DNA of 64,000 nt from NCBI GenBank assembly GCA_910586585.1, contig CAJUKA010000008.1, positions 1 to 64,000 on the forward strand, read 5' to 3'. The position numbers were made by a program, and so were the translations under genes. Under the pieces are notes generated by a model. That model was not told the origin of the DNA, did no database searches, and was given only the letters and a program-made list of their open reading frames with translations. Position 1 is the first letter of the stretch. Each line of letters opens with the position of its first letter. Below, piece by piece: positions 45,893-54,827 of the stretch. Source of the stretch: an uncultured Lachnospiraceae bacterium. Its GTDB lineage: Bacteria > Bacillota > Clostridia > Lachnospirales > Lachnospiraceae.

Positions 45893-48727
45893 TTACTGTG
45901 TCTGCACCATCTCCTCTCTGTCGGCCTCTGCATGTCCCTGTGCAATCTTTTTGGCCTTCATTTTTCCTGCAAGTTTGCGGTCAATCCCCATTCGGTTTCC
46001 GCTGCTCTTTCTGTTATCCACATTTTCCTCCATAATTTTCCCCAGCTGGTGCATAAGTCGTGATGCCATCAAAAGCAGGTCTGGGTGCGGCATGTCATTC
46101 CAGTGCTGCAAAAAATAAGCGGCATAAACATTCCCCTGTTCCGCCGCTGGTTTCAAATATTCATATGCTTTCTCTTTATCATGTTCCACGTCTGTTCCGA
46201 TTAGATATGCTTTTCCAAGAAGATACTGTGCATACTGGTTTCCTGCATGGGCAGATAATTCCAGATAGAAAAGTGCCTGCTCTACATTTTTGGGTATGCC
46301 CTCTCCTGAAAGATACAGCTTTCCTAACTGATACGCCGCCATGTCACTATTCTGTGCTGCCGCTTTCGTCAGATAGAAAACTGCTTTGGAGATATCCTTA
46401 TATTCTTCTGTCAGATACCATTTCCCAAGACGGTACTGCGCATAGACATTTCCTGAATCTGCCGACCTGTGCAGGTGAAAAAATGCTTTGTCCATCTCCC
46501 TTGCAAGCAGTACGCCATCACTATATAACCTGCCAAGTGCATAGTCTGCAAACCGATTCCCCTGTGATGCTGCCTTTGCCAGCAGCATTACTGCTTTTTT
46601 GATTTTTTTATCATCAGGCGTTGCTTCTGGCTGATGATGGAGTTTTTGTATTTCATGTCGTATATAAAGTTTTGCCAGCTGATATGCTGCATGGGTATTT
46701 CCACAGTCTGCCGACATTGTAAAATATTTTTCTGCCTGTACTTCATCTGCTTCGGTACCGATACCGTGGAGATACATGTTCCCGATTCGATACCAGAGCG
46801 TATTATCTCTCGATTTTTTCTCCTGATTTAGAAAACCCGAAAATGCAGCGCAGAAACAGTGTTCTGCTTTTTCCTGATTTTTTTCTGTGCCTGTTCCTGA
46901 TTCATACAGCCTTCCAAGCTCATAGGCGGCATAAGGATTGCCTTTTTTATAAGCGCGTTGGAACAGCGCAAAAGCTTTTGCATGATCCTGCGCCACACCT
47001 TTTCCATGCAGCGTAAGCATTCCCAGAGAATATAATGCACTACTGTATTCTTTTTCTGCCGCCTTTGAAAACCATGCTGCCGCTTCTGTCGGATTTTCTC
47101 CTGTCCCAAGACCATACTGATACATCTTTCCGATATGGTATTGCAGACAGGCATTCTTCTTTTCTTTGTTAACTGCAAGCATGGCAGAGAGTGCCCTGTT
47201 ATACCATTTTTCTGCCTTTTCTTCGTCTGGTTCCACGAAAATTCCCTGTGTATAAATCTTTCCCATATCGTACATGGCATACGCATTTCCTCTTTCTGCC
47301 TCCTCCAGCATAAATTCATAGGCTGCCTCCGCGTCAGGTTCTGTTTCCTGTGTGCCATATAAATAGGTCCGCGCTTCTTTGTAAGCATTTGTCCATGCCG
47401 CATAATACTTTGGTCCATTGTATGTATTATAAACAGCATCAGATATATCGCGTTCGTCCAGTTCCAATGCTGCTGCATCATCAGGCAACTCAAAAGTTAT
47501 ATCCTCATTTGAATCTTTTTTCGATGTTGTTTCCTGCCATTCTGTATGGGCTTCACCTTCCTCCCATCGTGTTTCTAATTCTGAAAATCCTTCCTCCTCT
47601 GTGTAAAGATAACCCTGACCGAACCGCACTGCCTCACGGATAACCATGTTCTTAATGCTTTTTAATTCCTTCTGCGCTGACAGCGGCGGCAGTTCTGGTA
47701 CGGTATCCTTGTAATAACGCAGGATCTCATTGCTGCTTTCCAACCATGCATGGTAACATGCAGAAACACCTTCCTCCTTTGCCAGCTCATCTACAATGCT
47801 GTTCACAATCGCTTTTACATCAGCTTTCAGATACCCATAGACTTTCTTTCCGCCTGTATTGTTTAGCCGCTTTGACAATAACTGCATCTGTTCCATAATC
47901 TTTTCATTATGACAGACGCCGCGCTGCATCTGCCGCAACAGAAAAAGCAGGCTCCTGTCTGCCTGCTCCTTTAACTGTTCACGCTGCTGGGTTTTCTTCT
48001 CGTAAATGCTCATAAATTCCTGCCGGAAAATATCATGCGCATAGGTGGAACGCATGGTGTCAATTCCCTTTTTCGTCAGATAACCTTCTGATGGTTTTGT
48101 GGAATATAGCACCAGATGCACATGGGGGTGATGGGATTCGTTATGAAATGCCGCATACCATTTCAGGTTTCTGCTGTCAATCCTGTAGTTCTCGCAAAGC
48201 AGTTCCACCCTGCTGCGGAGTAATGCCTGCCACTGTGCGGCGCTGTTGTAGCCAAGCCGCTGCGCGTCCTCCCGCCGCAGGCTGATGACATTTGTCCATA
48301 CAACTCCTTTATGGTTTGCCACTTCCTCTGCGACACGGGACAGTATAATGGGTTCTCCCTCATTGGAAAATAAACCGTGAGAACCTGTTTTTTCAACGCC
48401 CGGTCTGTTTGCAAGATAGTCCACGTAATTTTTCTTTTTGGCAATGATGTCAAGATGATTTTCCAGTGCCTGTGTGATAAACTCGGAAGCGTTTTCCCTT
48501 GTCGGTCTCTGTAGGTAGTCGTAATATTCATGCATCTGCTTTGTATCAGGAATTGTGGTTACAATCTCCTGTATCCGCTCTTTCTGGCTTGCAGTTGATG
48601 GCAGGTGCATGGTTGTATTAATTGACTTCTCGACACCGTCACGGGTTCCTATGTAAGTCACAAAGTTTTCAAGATGGGCGGGCGGAGCATTTTTTAAGTA
48701 ATTGCAGCGTAGAATTAGTTTCGGCAT
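45893..48727 (-). CDS. HUH relaxase (MobP3-like) fused to about eleven Sel1 repeats
   Basis: The 944-residue protein nicks oriT and pilots the strand. The HUH histidines are in 'SHHPHVHLV' (199-204). A catalytic Tyr is likely near the N-terminus ('FVTYIGTR', Tyr-25). From about residue 455 to 910 it carries about eleven Sel1/TPR-like repeats (pattern such as 'YAAYELGRLYESGTG'), ending in a basic tail. The layout fits the MobP3 group as I know it; the repeats probably bind partner proteins. ATG 48727 follows TGGAGG. A ribbon-helix-helix-like accessory gene lies directly upstream. Confidence 0.9.
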   Translation of the reverse strand: MPKLILRCNYLKNAPPAHLENFVTYIGTRDGVEKSINTTMHLPSTASQKERIQEIVTTIPDTKQMHEYYDYLQRPTRENASEFITQALENHLDIIAKKKNYVDYLANRPGVEKTGSHGLFSNEGEPIILSRVAEEVANHKGVVWTNVISLRREDAQRLGYNSAAQWQALLRSRVELLCENYRIDSRNLKWYAAFHNESHHPHVHLVLYSTKPSEGYLTKKGIDTMRSTYAHDIFRQEFMSIYEKKTQQREQLKEQADRSLLFLLRQMQRGVCHNEKIMEQMQLLSKRLNNTGGKKVYGYLKADVKAIVNSIVDELAKEEGVSACYHAWLESSNEILRYYKDTVPELPPLSAQKELKSIKNMVIREAVRFGQGYLYTEEEGFSELETRWEEGEAHTEWQETTSKKDSNEDITFELPDDAAALELDERDISDAVYNTYNGPKYYAAWTNAYKEARTYLYGTQETEPDAEAAYEFMLEEAERGNAYAMYDMGKIYTQGIFVEPDEEKAEKWYNRALSAMLAVNKEKKNACLQYHIGKMYQYGLGTGENPTEAAAWFSKAAEKEYSSALYSLGMLTLHGKGVAQDHAKAFALFQRAYKKGNPYAAYELGRLYESGTGTEKNQEKAEHCFCAAFSGFLNQEKKSRDNTLWYRIGNMYLHGIGTEADEVQAEKYFTMSADCGNTHAAYQLAKLYIRHEIQKLHHQPEATPDDKKIKKAVMLLAKAASQGNRFADYALGRLYSDGVLLAREMDKAFFHLHRSADSGNVYAQYRLGKWYLTEEYKDISKAVFYLTKAAAQNSDMAAYQLGKLYLSGEGIPKNVEQALFYLELSAHAGNQYAQYLLGKAYLIGTDVEHDKEKAYEYLKPAAEQGNVYAAYFLQHWNDMPHPDLLLMASRLMHQLGKIMEENVDNRKSSGNRMGIDRKLAGKMKAKKIAQGHAEADREEMVQTQ

Positions 48728-48765
48728 TGTCTACCTCCATAAGTATGATTTGTCAACTTGTAACC

Positions 48766-49173
48766 TCAACGATTTTGATAATGGTATGCATCTTCAAATT
48801 TTACAGCACCATTGATCCGTTTTACTTCCTCCGCACACTTTGCCTGTAATTTTCGCAGGGTTTCCTCATCTACTTCATGTCCGTATGCAGTAACATGGGA
48901 CAGCTTGGAGACCTCGACTGCCAGCTTATACATTGCCCGCGCCATGCGGTTCTCGCTGTCTTTGACAGTCGCATGTATGACAGACGAAATGGTGGACAGC
49001 ATATAATTCTCGATTTTTTCTGAAGTCAGATATCCAATATAAAATTTCAGCGCCTGATTGAGAAACTCGTTCCTTGATCTGACATCTGCCTGCCGGAGCA
49101 GGCTGTCAGCCTGAACCAGTAATTCTTCCTCAATGTAAAATGCTTTTCTGACTTTTCCATTTTCTTCACTCAT
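48766..49173 (-). CDS. Ribbon-helix-helix-like relaxosome accessory protein
   Basis: The 135-residue protein begins with 'KVRKAFYIEEELLVQAD', a beta strand followed by helices as in ribbon-helix-helix proteins ('SRNEFLNQALKFYIGYL'). A long helical C-terminus follows. Located 38 bp before the relaxase, it is a plausible oriT-binding accessory factor (MobC/TraY role). Its start overlaps the previous gene by 8 bp. The assignment rests on pattern and position. Confidence 0.65.
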   Translation of the reverse strand: MSEENGKVRKAFYIEEELLVQADSLLRQADVRSRNEFLNQALKFYIGYLTSEKIENYMLSTISSVIHATVKDSENRMARAMYKLAVEVSKLSHVTAYGHEVDEETLRKLQAKCAEEVKRINGAVKFEDAYHYQNR

Positions 49174-49729
49174 AATCCCCCCACATCATCTGCTGTCCTT
49201 CTGTCTGCTCCCGCCCTGCCGCCTCCTGAATCAGTTCCCTGAATATCCTCTCATTTGTCTGATGGAATGTCATGCTTGTTTTTCCCATCTGCCTTGACAG
49301 GGATTCATTTTTAAATGCCGCTCCGTTATAACTGTCTGTTGGATCAGCGCGGGGCAGTACAACATCTGTCAGATCATTTAGTTCTTCATACTTGTCATTA
49401 AAATGAAATGCGACCGTATCCTGCTCCAAGTCTACTGCAATCGCAAACGGAGCTTCCTTTTCCATATCTTCTGCAAGCTCCTTTGTGATTTCTGTAAACA
49501 GAATTTTATCCTTCAATGCATCTGGGAAAAAATATGTCCCTTTCATCTGTGCCAGCAATGGTGCCGCACAGATATCCTGTTTCCCTGTTCTCGGCCGCTG
49601 GAATGCGTCTTTCAAACCTCTTAGATAATCAGCTGCCTCAAATGGATAACTAAAACCCCCAGCATATTTTGAGTAAAAGTAAAAGTCTTTTCCATTTTCA
49701 TGTACTGTATAAACTGCCCTTGTATCCAT
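49166..49729 (-). CDS. Hypothetical ICE protein next to the relaxosome genes
   Basis: The 187-residue acidic soluble protein is not one I can name. It starts at ATG 49729 at the edge of the oriT-like region and overlaps the accessory gene downstream by 8 bp. The sequence has a mixed alpha/beta character ('YFYSKYAGGFSYPFEAADYL') and a Met/Gln-rich end. Position suggests a role in transfer initiation or regulation. Confidence 0.6.
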   Translation of the reverse strand: MDTRAVYTVHENGKDFYFYSKYAGGFSYPFEAADYLRGLKDAFQRPRTGKQDICAAPLLAQMKGTYFFPDALKDKILFTEITKELAEDMEKEAPFAIAVDLEQDTVAFHFNDKYEELNDLTDVVLPRADPTDSYNGAAFKNESLSRQMGKTSMTFHQTNERIFRELIQEAAGREQTEGQQMMWGDYE

Positions 49730-49901
49730 AACAAAATCCGCCTCCTTTCATTTTTTCACATATCTGATATCGCATCTGCCATTTGCCCGCTTGTTCTCTC
49801 CTTCCTCCAAAATCCTGTATATCACTCCCAGTCTCTTCAATCCTGCGATATGGCATAACATTCTTTTCCCTTTTTCCCTCTAAATCCCCGTATCATATTA
49901 A

Positions 49902-50014
49902 AAATGGCATAACATTTTTAAATTCTTAGAAAAAGTTATGCCATTTGAAGAACTGCCCGCCGGCCCTGCCGGCGGGTGTTTCACGGTTTATGCCGCCCTA
50001 AAGCGGCATAAACC
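49902..50014. repeat. Cluster of three inverted repeats (oriT candidate)
   Basis: First, a 12-bp inverted repeat (49902-49913 with 49935-49946). Second, CCCGCCGGC/GCCGGCGGG with a 3-nt loop (49956-49976). Third, GGTTTATGCCGC and its complement with a 6-nt loop (49985-50014). All are perfect. Spacing and variety suggest protein-binding sites for the relaxosome or a replication origin. Confidence 0.6.
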
Positions 50015-50275
50015 CTTTAACCTGCACCATTTTCGACCCTGATGATTCTGCCCTCTTTCTCTGCCATATCTCATATTCTGGAGCATGTCATACTGTCTTG
50101 TTTTGAGGCATTTTGCTTCACTTGCCCCAATTCGCCCCAAACAAGGCAGAACTACCGCCAGCCGGCCATCTTATCCACTTTTTCCAAATCAGCGCACACA
50201 ACGCCACACGGTCGTTTACAGGGGGTGACAGCGCTTTTCTGCCTGCTTTTCATAATGCTTGAGGATTTTGCCGTA

Positions 50276-50434
50276 TCAGAAGGCAATAATGGTCATTCTG
50301 GAACTCAGCTCTGGCTCCTGTCCTGTAAACTGCGAGATTTTGCCAAACTGCTCTGAATATTTTTTGATCTGCTCATTCGTAAGCGACACAAATTCTCCGT
50401 AACAGTTCAGCCTGCGGCCTCCTGTTACGGGCAT
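50276..50434 (-). CDS. Possible 52-residue protein in the oriT-like region
   Basis: From ATG 50434 to TGA 50276 a frame encodes a sensible-looking peptide ('FVSLTNEQIKKYSEQFGK', ending 'SRMTIIAF') with helical and charged character. There is no clear ribosome site before it, and its first codons overlap the nested inverted repeats. It may be a real small gene of the element read from a weak site, or a remnant. I do not know a family. Confidence 0.35.
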   Translation of the reverse strand: MPVTGGRRLNCYGEFVSLTNEQIKKYSEQFGKISQFTGQEPELSSRMTIIAF

Positions 50435-50487
50435 CAAACCATACAAAACCACTTCGTGGTGTCACCCCGCATACCGTGGCTTGATGC
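50397..50487. repeat. Nested inverted repeats, second oriT candidate
   Basis: CCGTAACAG (50397-50405) is inverted at 50422-50430. Immediately after, GCATCAAACCA (50431-50441) is inverted with one mismatch at 50477-50487, enclosing the small hairpin ACCAC-TTC-GTGGT (50448-50460). Three stems within 91 bp, one inside another, resemble a relaxase recognition hairpin. Confidence 0.5.
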
Positions 50488-50728
50488 ATCTTTTGTATCA
50501 GACAGCTTATCCGTCCCGTCTCCCGGCAGCAACACAACACTCTTTTATAAATGCAGGGAACAACAAATCCAGTATCTTTGCAATACTTTTTACCGGGGCA
50601 GTGCATACTTTCCATCCTTTTTTCTCTGGATTTACGCACTTATTCTTCAGGAAAACCGCTGTGTCTGCGCAATATTTCTCCTGTCAAAATTTCATAAGCT
50701 TCCTGTTTTTTTCTCTCAATCAACACAA

Positions 50729-50980
50729 TTACTCTGTTGATGAAGCTCCTGTATTCGCGCCGCCTCTTGCCTGTGATTTATTCGCTCTCTGGATTGCGGG
50801 CGGCACATTCCCCCGGCTCTCAATGTACTCCCTGACTGCCTGCGGAACATACTTTTCATACATTTTTCCAAGGACATCATTTAACTCTGTCTCAAAATCA
50901 GCATCTTTTTTGCCCATGTACTGCCTTATAGCGTTTAACTTTTCCTCGTCATATTTGATTGTCACCACTGCCTGCTTCAT
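50729..50980 (-). CDS. DUF6103-family small protein
   Basis: The 83-residue protein matches the DUF6103 type I remember from clostridial elements: an RHH-like start ('VVTIKYDEEKLNAIRQYM') and 'MYEKYVPQAVREYIESR', then a disordered basic tail. It is a paralogue of the gene at 51853-52245, which shares the 'YEKYVP' box. Probably a small DNA-binding or structural accessory of transfer. ATG 50980 follows AGGAGG. Confidence 0.7.
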   Translation of the reverse strand: MKQAVVTIKYDEEKLNAIRQYMGKKDADFETELNDVLGKMYEKYVPQAVREYIESRGNVPPAIQRANKSQARGGANTGASSTE

Positions 50981-51077
50981 TCTTATTTCCTCCTGATTTT
51001 ATATTTGAAAATGAATTTCACCGCAGCAACCTACGGAGAAATTACCTTCCCTTGTTTCTTTTTTTGTAACAACAGCG

Positions 51078-51842
51078 TTACAGCTGCTGCATCATACCTG
51101 ACATTCCGTACCCGTTTTGTCCATCACAGTCATAGTTTTGTGCCTCCTCCCCGGCTGACCGATCTGGCAGGAGATCCTGTTCAGGCTGCGCCGGTTTTAC
51201 CATAGACAGCATCTGGCTCTCCCTGTTGTAATGGTATACTTCATTCGACAGCCGCTTCTCCGGTTTTACTGCTGTTTCATTTGCCTCCCTTACCATGTCT
51301 TTCATGGATTCCATATCCATTCCTTCTGTCTCCCTCATAATGATGATTTCGTCCACAGAACACGGGAGTATGACCAGATTCGAATCCAGTTTCGCTGCAG
51401 TCTTTTCCATGATCTTCCTGTCAAACATGCAGGCTGCGCCTTGTATATCCCCGTCATTTGTAAGCACAAACAGGATATCACCTGCCAGAGATTCCTCCGC
51501 TTCCGGTTCAAGCGAAATGCTGTCACACATCCCGCAAAGGACATCATCCATTGTGCGCAGTACCGCCGGATATTTCTTCTCCATATTCTCCCATGCGTCT
51601 TTTTTCAGCTGCGCTTCGCTGATGCCCCACGCCTCCAGCTGGCTGTTATGAATTGCAATGATGCCGTTTTTATTTACCCTGAGTGGCACCCTGACGCCAT
51701 AATACAGCGCCAGATCCTCCCACTGTTCATGCGGCATGTCTGATAGCTGTGCATGGTTTGCCTCCGCATTGCAGACAGCGACAGTCAAATCATCTGTTTC
51801 ATACACGTCCGTAAAATAATCCTTATATTCTTGTAATACCAT
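51078..51842 (-). CDS. DUF5688-family protein, N-terminus apparently short
   Basis: The 254-residue protein resembles the C-terminal two thirds of DUF5688 proteins ('VAVCNAEANHAQLSDMPHE', 'IHNSQLEAWGISEAQLKK', 'DILFVLTNDGDIQGAACMF', and 'SNEVYHYNRESQML' near the end). Family members usually carry about 60-80 more N-terminal residues, so this copy is either a short variant or lost its front. It lies between the two DUF6103-like genes, a pairing common in these elements. Function unknown; no catalytic motif seen. Confidence 0.65.
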   Translation of the reverse strand: MVLQEYKDYFTDVYETDDLTVAVCNAEANHAQLSDMPHEQWEDLALYYGVRVPLRVNKNGIIAIHNSQLEAWGISEAQLKKDAWENMEKKYPAVLRTMDDVLCGMCDSISLEPEAEESLAGDILFVLTNDGDIQGAACMFDRKIMEKTAAKLDSNLVILPCSVDEIIIMRETEGMDMESMKDMVREANETAVKPEKRLSNEVYHYNRESQMLSMVKPAQPEQDLLPDRSAGEEAQNYDCDGQNGYGMSGMMQQL

Positions 51843-51852
51843 TTTTGTTTCC

Positions 51853-52245
51853 TCACATTCCCATACACATTGCGGATGTCTCTTCCGGTTCTGCTACGCT
51901 TTGGTCTGCCTCATGCTCCTGCGCTTCGGCTTCACTTTGTGTGCTTTGTGCCTCTTCTCTGGAAGCATTCTGCCTCGTACCCTGTCTGGCATTTCTCCGC
52001 CCTGTCTCACTTGGTTCTCTTGTCTGACGCGGTGCTCTGGGCACTCGTACAGGCACTTCCTCCTGCTCTGCGGCGATCTGGCTGTCCACAAACTTCCTGA
52101 CCTGCTGGGGCACATACTTCTCATAGGTCTTGTCCAGGTGCGCTGTCAGCACCTCCTCAATCTTCTCATTCTGCTCCCCAAGAAAAAAGACAAGCGCCTC
52201 CATCTTCTTCTCCGGGAAGGTGATTTTTATTTCTCTGTCTGCCAT
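51853..52245 (-). CDS. DUF6103-like protein with long disordered tail
   Basis: I use ATG 52245 (AAAGGAGG upstream) rather than the upstream in-frame start, giving 130 residues. The first 65 residues ('DREIKITFPEKKMEALVF', 'LDKTYEKYVPQQVRKFVDSQ') match the other DUF6103-like gene at 50729. The rest is a low-complexity Arg/Glu/Gln tail. A structured leader element (52345-52420) lies about 100 bp upstream. The duplication within 1.3 kb suggests two accessory subunits. Confidence 0.7.
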   Translation of the reverse strand: MADREIKITFPEKKMEALVFFLGEQNEKIEEVLTAHLDKTYEKYVPQQVRKFVDSQIAAEQEEVPVRVPRAPRQTREPSETGRRNARQGTRQNASREEAQSTQSEAEAQEHEADQSVAEPEETSAMCMGM

Positions 52246-52344
52246 TTTATCCTCCTTTTTGTCTGAAAATCTATGACACGTTTTCATGCAACAACTTTAA
52301 TTCTGCTTCTAACAGCAACAGATGACAGTCCAATAAAATCAAGC

Positions 52345-52420
52345 AGGGAAGAGCCATCTTCCCCTGTTTGGCACCTGTCAGCTCTGGCTGAAAATCTTCT
52401 TCTGGGTGCCCGTGTGCACA
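52345..52420 (-). ncRNA. Structured leader element A
   Basis: Minus-strand order: TGCACACG, a stem GGCACC/GGTGCC (52405-52410 with 52370-52375), a spacer AAACA, then hairpin AGGGGAAG...CTTCCCT (52345-52365). The same order recurs at 63585-63670 with different stem bases but kept pairing. It lies directly after the Fic gene terminator and before a DUF6103-like gene. Likely a cis-regulatory RNA or small RNA of the element. Confidence 0.45.
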
Positions 52421-52448
52421 AAAAAACCGGACACATTTCTGCATCCGG
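52420..52448 (-). terminator. Terminator after the first Fic gene
   Basis: On the minus strand CCGGA...TCCGG (stem arms 52444-52448 and 52427-52431) is followed by seven T. It ends the Fic gene transcript 40 bp past its stop. Confidence 0.75.
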
Positions 52449-52488
52449 CATACCGACATTTCCCTTTTTTCTTCTGTTCGTCATCATA

Positions 52489-53265
52489 CTATAGTGACAG
52501 GGACTGCCCCATATCCTGTTCCTCCTTTGGGAACGGTATCTGAAACAGCCGCAGGATCTCTTTCTGCGATTCAAGCTCCCGTTCTGCGATGAACGCCACA
52601 AAGTCCCCATCATCTTGGTGCGCCCGCTCCAACAGTGACACATAATCCAGACGCAGCACAGGCGGAACAATCACTGGCAGGTATCCGTCCTGAATCAGCG
52701 CAAGGTTCATAAGGAGCCTTGCTACTCTGCCATTCCCATCTTTAAAAGGATGTAGGAACACAAACCATTTATGGAGCTGGGCTGCAAATTCCACAGGATG
52801 ATATCCGTCCCGCTTGTTCTCTATCCACTCAAACAGACGCCCCATCTCCTCTTCAATCTTCCCCGGTGCCGCCACAGGATAACGGGAACCTGTAATAATC
52901 ACCCGCATATTTCGGTAGCGCCCGGCATATTCCGGTTCTATATTCTGGTAGAACAGCTCATGCATCCTGAGCACTGTGTACTCATCAATGCAGCGGTTCT
53001 GAAGCGCAGAAAACATAAAGTCATAGGCTTTGGCATGATCCACTGCTTCGAATAGATCTCTGAGCGGCTTTCCGCCCACTGTCAGACCATCCTCCAGAAG
53101 CACTTTTGTCTCACTCTCTGTCAGGGAGTTTCCCTCCAAGGCATTCGATGTCCATGTAAGCCCCACCCGGTAATAATCCTTTATCTGTTCCAGTATTTCC
53201 CCCTCCAACGGGCGCAGTGTATTGATTTCTTTTTGGAAAAGGTCTATTTTTCTTAGTATTTTCAC
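52489..53265 (-). CDS. Fic-family AMPylation-type protein (first copy)
   Basis: The 258-residue protein has the Fic core 'HPFKDGNGRVARLL', the catalytic His motif HxFx(D/E)GNGRxxR. It also has the N-terminal inhibitory helix motif (S/T)xxxE(G/N) in 'TSNALEGN', so it is a self-inhibited (class II) Fic protein. Such enzymes attach AMP or other phosphoryl groups to protein side chains. Start is GTG 53265 behind AAGGATGG. No antitoxin gene is adjacent. A terminator follows. It has clear similarity to the second Fic gene in this module. Confidence 0.92.
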   Translation of the reverse strand: MKILRKIDLFQKEINTLRPLEGEILEQIKDYYRVGLTWTSNALEGNSLTESETKVLLEDGLTVGGKPLRDLFEAVDHAKAYDFMFSALQNRCIDEYTVLRMHELFYQNIEPEYAGRYRNMRVIITGSRYPVAAPGKIEEEMGRLFEWIENKRDGYHPVEFAAQLHKWFVFLHPFKDGNGRVARLLMNLALIQDGYLPVIVPPVLRLDYVSLLERAHQDDGDFVAFIAERELESQKEILRLFQIPFPKEEQDMGQSLSL

Positions 53266-53381
53266 TCTGTCACCATCCTTTCAGATCTACTGTTATCATA
53301 CCACAAAACCCTTCAAAAAACAGCATGAAATAAAGGCTGTGTCTGCTTTTCTTATTGGCTGTTTTTATAGATTTCTTTGCC

Positions 53382-53741
53382 TCATATCATCTGCTGACAG
53401 TATTTTTCAGCCTGCGTGTTCTCTCTGTGTCCGTATTTTTCACACTTTTCCTGTATAATTAGACCAGAAACAGATGGAACAAATGCAGAATACCGCGCAT
53501 AGGAAGAACCCTCACTCTGCACAAGCACGCCCTCCCCGTTGCTGTCTCCTGTCACCAACAGGCAGTGCCATACGCTGTCCCATTCACCCATCAGCTCCCT
53601 GTTTTCGTCTATAAAGTCATAATCGTGCAACAGATGTCTGGTAAAATAGTCATACTCCGCATTTGGCAGTACAATCACTTTTTCTATGACACACTCGTTT
53701 ACTTTCGCTTCCGGTTCCTTTCTCCTGAAATCTGCCCTCAT
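53382..53741 (-). CDS. DUF6329-family hypothetical protein
   Basis: The 119-residue soluble protein has the pattern of DUF6329 proteins seen in clostridial conjugative elements: 'NAEYDYFTRHLLHDYDFI' then 'HCLLVTGDSNGEGVLVQSEGSSYARYSAFVP'-like core in short pieces. It has a mixed alpha/beta fold with no known catalytic site. Start ATG 53741 follows GGAGGATAAAG. It lies between the broken PAPS-reductase-like gene and Fic. Function unknown. Confidence 0.7.
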   Translation of the reverse strand: MRADFRRKEPEAKVNECVIEKVIVLPNAEYDYFTRHLLHDYDFIDENRELMGEWDSVWHCLLVTGDSNGEGVLVQSEGSSYARYSAFVPSVSGLIIQEKCEKYGHRENTQAEKYCQQMI

Positions 53742-53800
53742 ACTTTATCCTCCAATTTATTTTGTTCTTCTTCATAACAACTTATTTCACCACTTTCACT

Positions 53801-54707
53801 TCATCCTTTCTCACAAAAACCAGTGATCTCATTTCCTTCAATAATCATACTTATCTGTCCTTCCATACACTGATCCTCCATCCACCACTGAAAGACACTC
53901 TCCGGTGTTTTCCAGCCTGCGACATCCTTATTGCCGCAGGCTTTCCTGTATTCCAGCATTTTAGCAAATGTACGGATATAGGCGTCCTTATACTTTGGAT
54001 AACGGGCAAATTCACGCCAGCGCTTCTTGCCTGCCAATTTATTGGCGTGACATTGGACATCCGATACATCCGATTCTTTGAAATCCCTCCCTGTACAACG
54101 GATTAATCTCTATCTGCTCCTTTTGGATATACCACCACAGATACTCATCATCCCATTCTAAAATAGGATTTACCAGCGTCTTTGATGTCCGGTAGCAGCT
54201 CTCTACCATGCGATGTACCTCAGAATTATCATAATTCATAACAACAATCCCGCCCTTATCGTTTGAGAGAAACAGTTCATCATCTGTCAGTTTTCTTGCT
54301 GTACGATCTGGTTTTATAAGGGTGACGAACCCCTGATTCTGCCTCCGGTTCCTGCTCTCGGACTTTCTTACGCCGGTTATCACCTTTTTTCCAGCACCTG
54401 AATACTCCTTTAACTCCTCACAGCAGTACCGCATACGGCGCGTGGGTGGTGTCTTATGCTTCACAATAAGCTCCCACATGCTCATGGGCGGATATAAGAC
54501 GACCACGCCCCTTTTGCTTCTCACATACCTCACAGTCTCCGGCGCGTCCACCGTAGTATGGTTATGTACCGCCTGAAATTTTACCCCGCTTTTCTTTGCA
54601 AGATGGAATACTACATCCGAATCCTTGCCGCCACTGTATCCAAGCTGGTAGGGTTCGCCGCCCTCAAAAGTTCTTAATATCTCCAGTGCCTGTTTTTCTA
54701 AATCCAT
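53801..54707 (-). pseudogene. PAPS-reductase-family protein split by a 16-bp insertion
   Basis: The front part (54707-54039, 222 codons) has the adenine-nucleotide alpha-hydrolase loop 'YSGGKDSDVV' and ends just after 'GCIGCPM'. The expected continuation, 'AGKKRWREFARYPKYK', is found in another frame, open to 53801. Between the two lie 16 extra bases (54035-54050) that bring in a stop. Removing them restores one continuous protein of about 295 residues. The C-terminal frame could only start at a TTG inside the insertion. The intact family uses ATP and sulfur-containing or similar chemistry on unknown targets in mobile elements. Here it is probably inactive. Confidence 0.75.
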
Positions 54708-54795
54708 TCATTCCCAGAGCAAAGCATGCTTTATCGTCCGGACAAATCTCCCTGCTCCTTTCCTGATATGATTGCTTCACCTGCACAGAATAACA

Positions 54796-54827
54796 GTTTA
54801 AAAAACAGATGCCTCTGGCATCAAAAA
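54796..54827 (-). terminator. Terminator after the NlpC/P60 gene
   Basis: GATGCC (54808-54813) pairs with GGCATC (54817-54822), and on the minus strand the stem is followed by TGTTTTTT. It starts directly behind the stop codon of the hydrolase gene. Confidence 0.75.

Larger units (their letters stand above)
49730..50728. other. One-kilobase non-coding region with oriT-like repeats
   Basis: Between the relaxosome genes and the first DUF6103 gene there is no strong gene, but there are repeats. ATGGCATAAC occurs at 49850-49859 and again inside AAATGGCATAAC (49902-49913), which is inverted at 49935-49946. Two strong hairpins follow at 49956-49976 and 49985-50014, then a nested set at 50397-50487. 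This is the usual place and look of an origin of transfer; the nick site cannot be read from sequence. Confidence 0.6.

Noticed and set aside
49850..49946. Possible short CRISPR-like repeats
   Set aside because: Only two direct copies and one inverted copy of a 10-12 bp word, without regular spacers or cas genes.
50373..50639. 88-residue Cys/Arg-rich minus-strand frame in the oriT-like region
   Set aside because: Composition is that of random translation and it crosses the nested inverted repeats; the 52-residue frame in another phase is more protein-like.
52489..53265. First Fic gene as part of a toxin-antitoxin pair with a neighbour
   Set aside because: Neighbouring genes show no antitoxin features and a terminator isolates the gene; the inhibitory helix is within the protein itself.
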